DNA of 64,000 nt from Flagellimonas spongiicola (GTDB lineage: Bacteria; Bacteroidota; Bacteroidia; Flavobacteriales; Flavobacteriaceae). Position 1 is the stretch's first letter. Each line of letters starts with the position of its first letter. Where the stretch lies: assembly GCF_023502425.1 (NCBI RefSeq), contig NZ_JAMFMA010000002.1, positions 682,001 to 746,000 on the forward strand, read 5' to 3'. The notes under the pieces were generated by a model that worked only from the letters and a program-made list of their open reading frames with translations, made no database searches and was not told where the DNA came from. Shown in pieces: positions 61,321 through 64,000 of the stretch. The position numbers were made by a program, and so were the translations under genes.

Positions 61321-62823
61321 TTAGGATAACTTTTGGATACCATTTTGTATTCTAGTAACGGCCTCTTCCTTACCAATCATTTCAAGAATATCAAACAGGT
61401 GTGGACCTTTTAGTGCTCCAACTAATAATAGCCGAAGTGGACCCATTACTTTTCCAAAACCCAGTTCGTTGTCTGTTATCCAAGTTTTTACGGCATCCTC
61501 TAATTCTGATGAAGCAAAGTTCGTTTGGGTATTCAAAATTGAAAGAACATCAGACATGATTTGTGCTGTGTCATCCTTCCATTGTTTTTTAACCGCCTTT
61601 TCATCATAATTCTCCGGTGACTGAAAAAAGTAATCAGCCAAATTCCAAAAGTCGCTTACAAAGTTTGCCCTTTCCTTAATTAATGAGACAACAGTTGTTA
61701 CATACTCAAGACTTGGTGATTTAATGGGCCTATTTAATAGAGCAGGCATAAAAAGAGATGCCAGTTCTTCATTGCTTTTGGATTGTAGGTATTGATGATT
61801 GTACCATTTTGTTTTTTCAGGATCGAACCGCGCACCTGATTTATTTACCCTAGTAAGGTCAAATTGGTTTATTAGATCATCAAGGGAAAAAAGCTCTTGT
61901 TCAGTGCCAGGATTCCATCCCAATAAGGCTAAAAAATTAATTACGGCTTCTGGAAAATATCCAGCATCTCGATAACCAATTGATTCATTCCAGGATAATG
62001 GAAATACAGGGAATCCACCTTTTTCTCCATCGCGCTTACTTAATTTGCCTTTGCCAACAGGCTTCATGATAAGCGGAAGATGTGCAAAGTGAGGTGGTTC
62101 CCATGAAAATGCGTCATACAGAAGTTTATGCAATGCCAAAGAAGGCAACCACTCTTCGCCACGTATAACATGCGTGATTCCCATTAAATGATCATCAACA
62201 ATATTGGCCAAATGATAAGTAGGCATACCATCGCTTTTAAATAGTATTTTATCATCCAAAATGTTGGAATCGATTTTAATTTCTCCGCGAATCAAATCCG
62301 TGAGCACTAAGGTTTGGTCCTGAGGAGATTTAAATCGTATCACGTAGTCTATACCAGCCGCCAATTTTTCTTCCACTTCTGATTTTGTATGTGACAAGGA
62401 GTTGGACAACTTTAACCGATTATGCCAATTGTAGATAAATGTTTTTCCTTTTGCTTCGTGGTCTTTTCGATGACCATCCAAAACCTCGGGAGTGTCAAAG
62501 GCGTAATAGGCATTTCCTGAATCAATTAGTTGATTCACATAGTGTTGGTAGAGCTGCTTACGTTCACTTTGACGATAGGGTCCAACTTCACCCTCTTTGT
62601 CTGGGCCTTCATCATAAGGAATGCCACACCAGTTAAGTGCTTCTTTTATATACTCTTCTGCACCTGCAACATACCTATTTTGGTCTGTATCCTCTATTCG
62701 AAGAATAAAGTCTCCTCCATGTTTCTTTGCAAATAGATAATTGAATAGTGCAGTACGCACACCTCCTATGTGAAGTGGACCTGTAGGACTAGGCGCAAAT
62801 CGAACCCGTACTTTTTTGGACAT
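61321..62823 (-). CDS. gltX: Glutamyl-tRNA synthetase
   Basis: The 500-residue protein has the GltX pattern. HIGH is in PSPTGPLHIGGVRTALFNY, and KMSKS appears as KGKLSKRDGEKGG. LRIEDTDQNRYV is the typical second block. The C-terminal anticodon-binding helices follow. It charges tRNA-Glu for protein synthesis and heme precursors. An exact -7 box lies 19 bp upstream. Confidence 0.97.
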   Translation of the reverse strand: MSKKVRVRFAPSPTGPLHIGGVRTALFNYLFAKKHGGDFILRIEDTDQNRYVAGAEEYIKEALNWCGIPYDEGPDKEGEVGPYRQSERKQLYQHYVNQLIDSGNAYYAFDTPEVLDGHRKDHEAKGKTFIYNWHNRLKLSNSLSHTKSEVEEKLAAGIDYVIRFKSPQDQTLVLTDLIRGEIKIDSNILDDKILFKSDGMPTYHLANIVDDHLMGITHVIRGEEWLPSLALHKLLYDAFSWEPPHFAHLPLIMKPVGKGKLSKRDGEKGGFPVFPLSWNESIGYRDAGYFPEAVINFLALLGWNPGTEQELFSLDDLINQFDLTRVNKSGARFDPEKTKWYNHQYLQSKSNEELASLFMPALLNRPIKSPSLEYVTTVVSLIKERANFVSDFWNLADYFFQSPENYDEKAVKKQWKDDTAQIMSDVLSILNTQTNFASSELEDAVKTWITDNELGFGKVMGPLRLLLVGALKGPHLFDILEMIGKEEAVTRIQNGIQKLS

Positions 62824-62842
62824 GACATTCTTAATTTGGGTG

Positions 62843-62850
62843 CAAAGATA
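62843..62850 (-). promoter_or_regulatory. -7 element of gltX
   Basis: On the minus strand this is TATCTTTG, an exact TAnnTTTG match 19 bp upstream of the gltX ATG. Confidence 0.55.
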
Positions 62851-62974
62851 ATCTTAGTTGAGGTAGTGTAAAAGAGGTCTATAGTTTGGAATACATTGGT
62901 TTTGGTCGGTTTTAACAAAAAATTCTCTGTAACCTAATACCATATCAGGTATCTTGGATATAAATTCTTGATTG

Positions 62975-64000
62975 TTGGATACTTATAATTTTATAGTACA
63001 AAAGCTAGAAAATTTTGTTTTACGGTTTTATAAACTACGTCTTTTAAAAGGAATCTTGCTTTTTATCTCATTAGGCTTGTTGTTTTGGTTGGCTGTAGTA
63101 ACTGTAGAATATTTTTTATGGCTTAATACTAAATTAAGAATGGCCCTTCTGTTCTTATTTGTGATCACCGAGTTATTCTTGTTGATTAAGTATGTCTTGA
63201 TTCCGTTAGGGTATGTTTTAGGTTGGATCAAGGGAATTTCCAATAAGGAAGCCGCAAGATTGATTTCAAATTTCTTTCCAGAAGTTGGGGATAGGTTAGA
63301 AAATTTACTGGATTTAACCGGCAATGCAGATCAGACTGAATTATTGGCGGCGAGTATTGAACAGCGATCCAATACTTTAAAACCCATACCTTTTTACAAG
63401 GCAGTGCATTTTAAAGATGGATGGAAAACAACTAGGTTTTTGATTATACCATTGTTAATTCTAGGCATATATAGTCTTTATGGGAAATTGGATTCCTTGT
63501 TTGGTTCGCATTCAAGAGTGGTTAACTATGACGTCGCCTTTGAACAACCCGCACCATTTCAGTTTTTGCTTCTAAATGATAGTTTAACGGTATTAGAGGA
63601 TAGAGTTTTGGATTTAAAGCTTGCCCTAAACGGCGAAAGTGTTCCTGAAAATGTTAATGTGATTTTAGATGGAAAGGAATTAGTAATGCAGCGTTCTGAT
63701 GGTTTATTCGGGTTTGCGATGCAACCATCGACGGAGGGAAGTACATTTTACTTTGAAGCAAATGGTTGGAAATCTAGGGAGTATGACGCAAGAACTATAC
63801 GCACACCAATCATAGAGAATTTCCGCTTGGAATTTAACTATCCTGACTATTTGGGTATTCTGGATGGGGAAGTGGTTGGAACGGGTAACGCAGTAGTACC
63901 TGAAGGCACCCGTGTTCATTGGAGAATTAGTGGGAAGAACGTTGAGAGAATAAAGATCAGTGCTTTTGATACTATAGTAGACTTCAAAGTAAAGGAGGGT
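62975..64000 (+). CDS. DUF4175-like membrane protein (3' part missing)
   Basis: The frame is open from the TTG at 62975 to the right edge (342 codons). A TGA stop lies six bases upstream, so the first usable codons are two TTGs (62972 and 62975). The opening DTYNFIVQKLENFVLRFYKL fits the usual DUF4175 N-terminus. Membrane helices follow (GILLFISLGLLFWLAVVTV, MALLFLFVITELFLLIKYV), then a third at FLIIPLLILGIYSL before a large outside part (NYPDYLGILDGEVVG). DUF4175 proteins are long inner-membrane proteins of Bacteroidota with unclear function. Start choice is uncertain. Confidence 0.8.
   Translation, partial: MDTYNFIVQKLENFVLRFYKLRLLKGILLFISLGLLFWLAVVTVEYFLWLNTKLRMALLFLFVITELFLLIKYVLIPLGYVLGWIKGISNKEAARLISNFFPEVGDRLENLLDLTGNADQTELLAASIEQRSNTLKPIPFYKAVHFKDGWKTTRFLIIPLLILGIYSLYGKLDSLFGSHSRVVNYDVAFEQPAPFQFLLLNDSLTVLEDRVLDLKLALNGESVPENVNVILDGKELVMQRSDGLFGFAMQPSTEGSTFYFEANGWKSREYDARTIRTPIIENFRLEFNYPDYLGILDGEVVGTGNAVVPEGTRVHWRISGKNVERIKISAFDTIVDFKVKEG

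Noticed and set aside
1-64000. CRISPR arrays, insertion sequences, integrases or prophage
   Set aside because: I saw no direct-repeat/spacer pattern, transposase, integrase or phage structural gene anywhere in the window.

Overview
The window is a chromosomal segment of a gliding member of the Bacteroidota, almost certainly family Flavobacteriaceae. The evidence is a complete sprC-sprD-sprB-sprF gliding-adhesin operon with type IX secretion (T9SS) type B C-terminal domains, a PorP/SprF protein, an outer-membrane TonB-dependent barrel protein, DUF4175, head-GIN and Septknot-type proteins, and promoters that fit the Bacteroidota -7 motif TAnnTTTG. Base composition looks like about 40% G+C by eye. 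Genus cannot be fixed from the sequence. I see no transposase, integrase, CRISPR array, rRNA or phage gene.

Layout. 1-6.5 kb: the 5' part of a TonB-dependent-receptor-like barrel (minus), lepA (plus), a small lipoprotein and a cation/proton antiporter (minus). 6.7-14.7 kb (plus): an MBL-fold hydrolase, two secreted peptidases (S8 subtilase lipoprotein and M1 aminopeptidase), rnpA overlapping an S41 C-terminal processing protease, an alpha/beta-hydrolase-like protein and a YQAD-repeat protein. 14.8-18 kb (plus): a membrane protein and the DUF2157-DUF4401-GDYXXLXY trio. 18-22 kb (plus): an ArsR-like regulator with a matching operator pair in front of itself and of a PLP decarboxylase, a DinB protein, then a type II restriction-modification pair whose endonuclease starts at TTG inside the methyltransferase gene. 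22-32.5 kb (all minus): an iodotyrosine-deiodinase-like flavoprotein, a PD40 lipoprotein, an accessory run (HAD, RDD, nucleotidyltransferase-HEPN fusion, EF-Tu domain-3-like protein, three secreted orphans, two small membrane proteins), a GNAT, a lipoprotein VOC protein, and a rpiB-CDF-elaA-AraC operon. A 593-bp AT-rich spacer precedes rnr, a head-GIN protein and a LysE transporter (plus). A terminator, tRNA-Cys and folB follow.

37-57 kb is dominated by the sprCDBF operon (minus). SprB is about 4785 residues with about 42 SprB repeats and one non-repeat jelly-roll-like insertion. SprB is the surface adhesin moved by the gliding motor in Flavobacterium johnsoniae. SprF is needed there for its T9SS export. 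SprD here combines a PorP/SprF-like barrel, a coiled coil and two SPOR-like repeats. The window ends with glnS, a bidirectional terminator, an SPFH protein, an outer-membrane-like protein, gltX and the 5' part of a DUF4175 gene.

Most promising for new biology: the SprB insertion and the SprD domain combination; the iodotyrosine-deiodinase homologue with its substrate-lid residues intact; the ArsR operator pair; the TTG-started restriction enzyme; and the compact HAD/RDD/MNT-HEPN/EF-Tu-D3 cluster. All names rest on reading the sequence against remembered family motifs; no database search was run.
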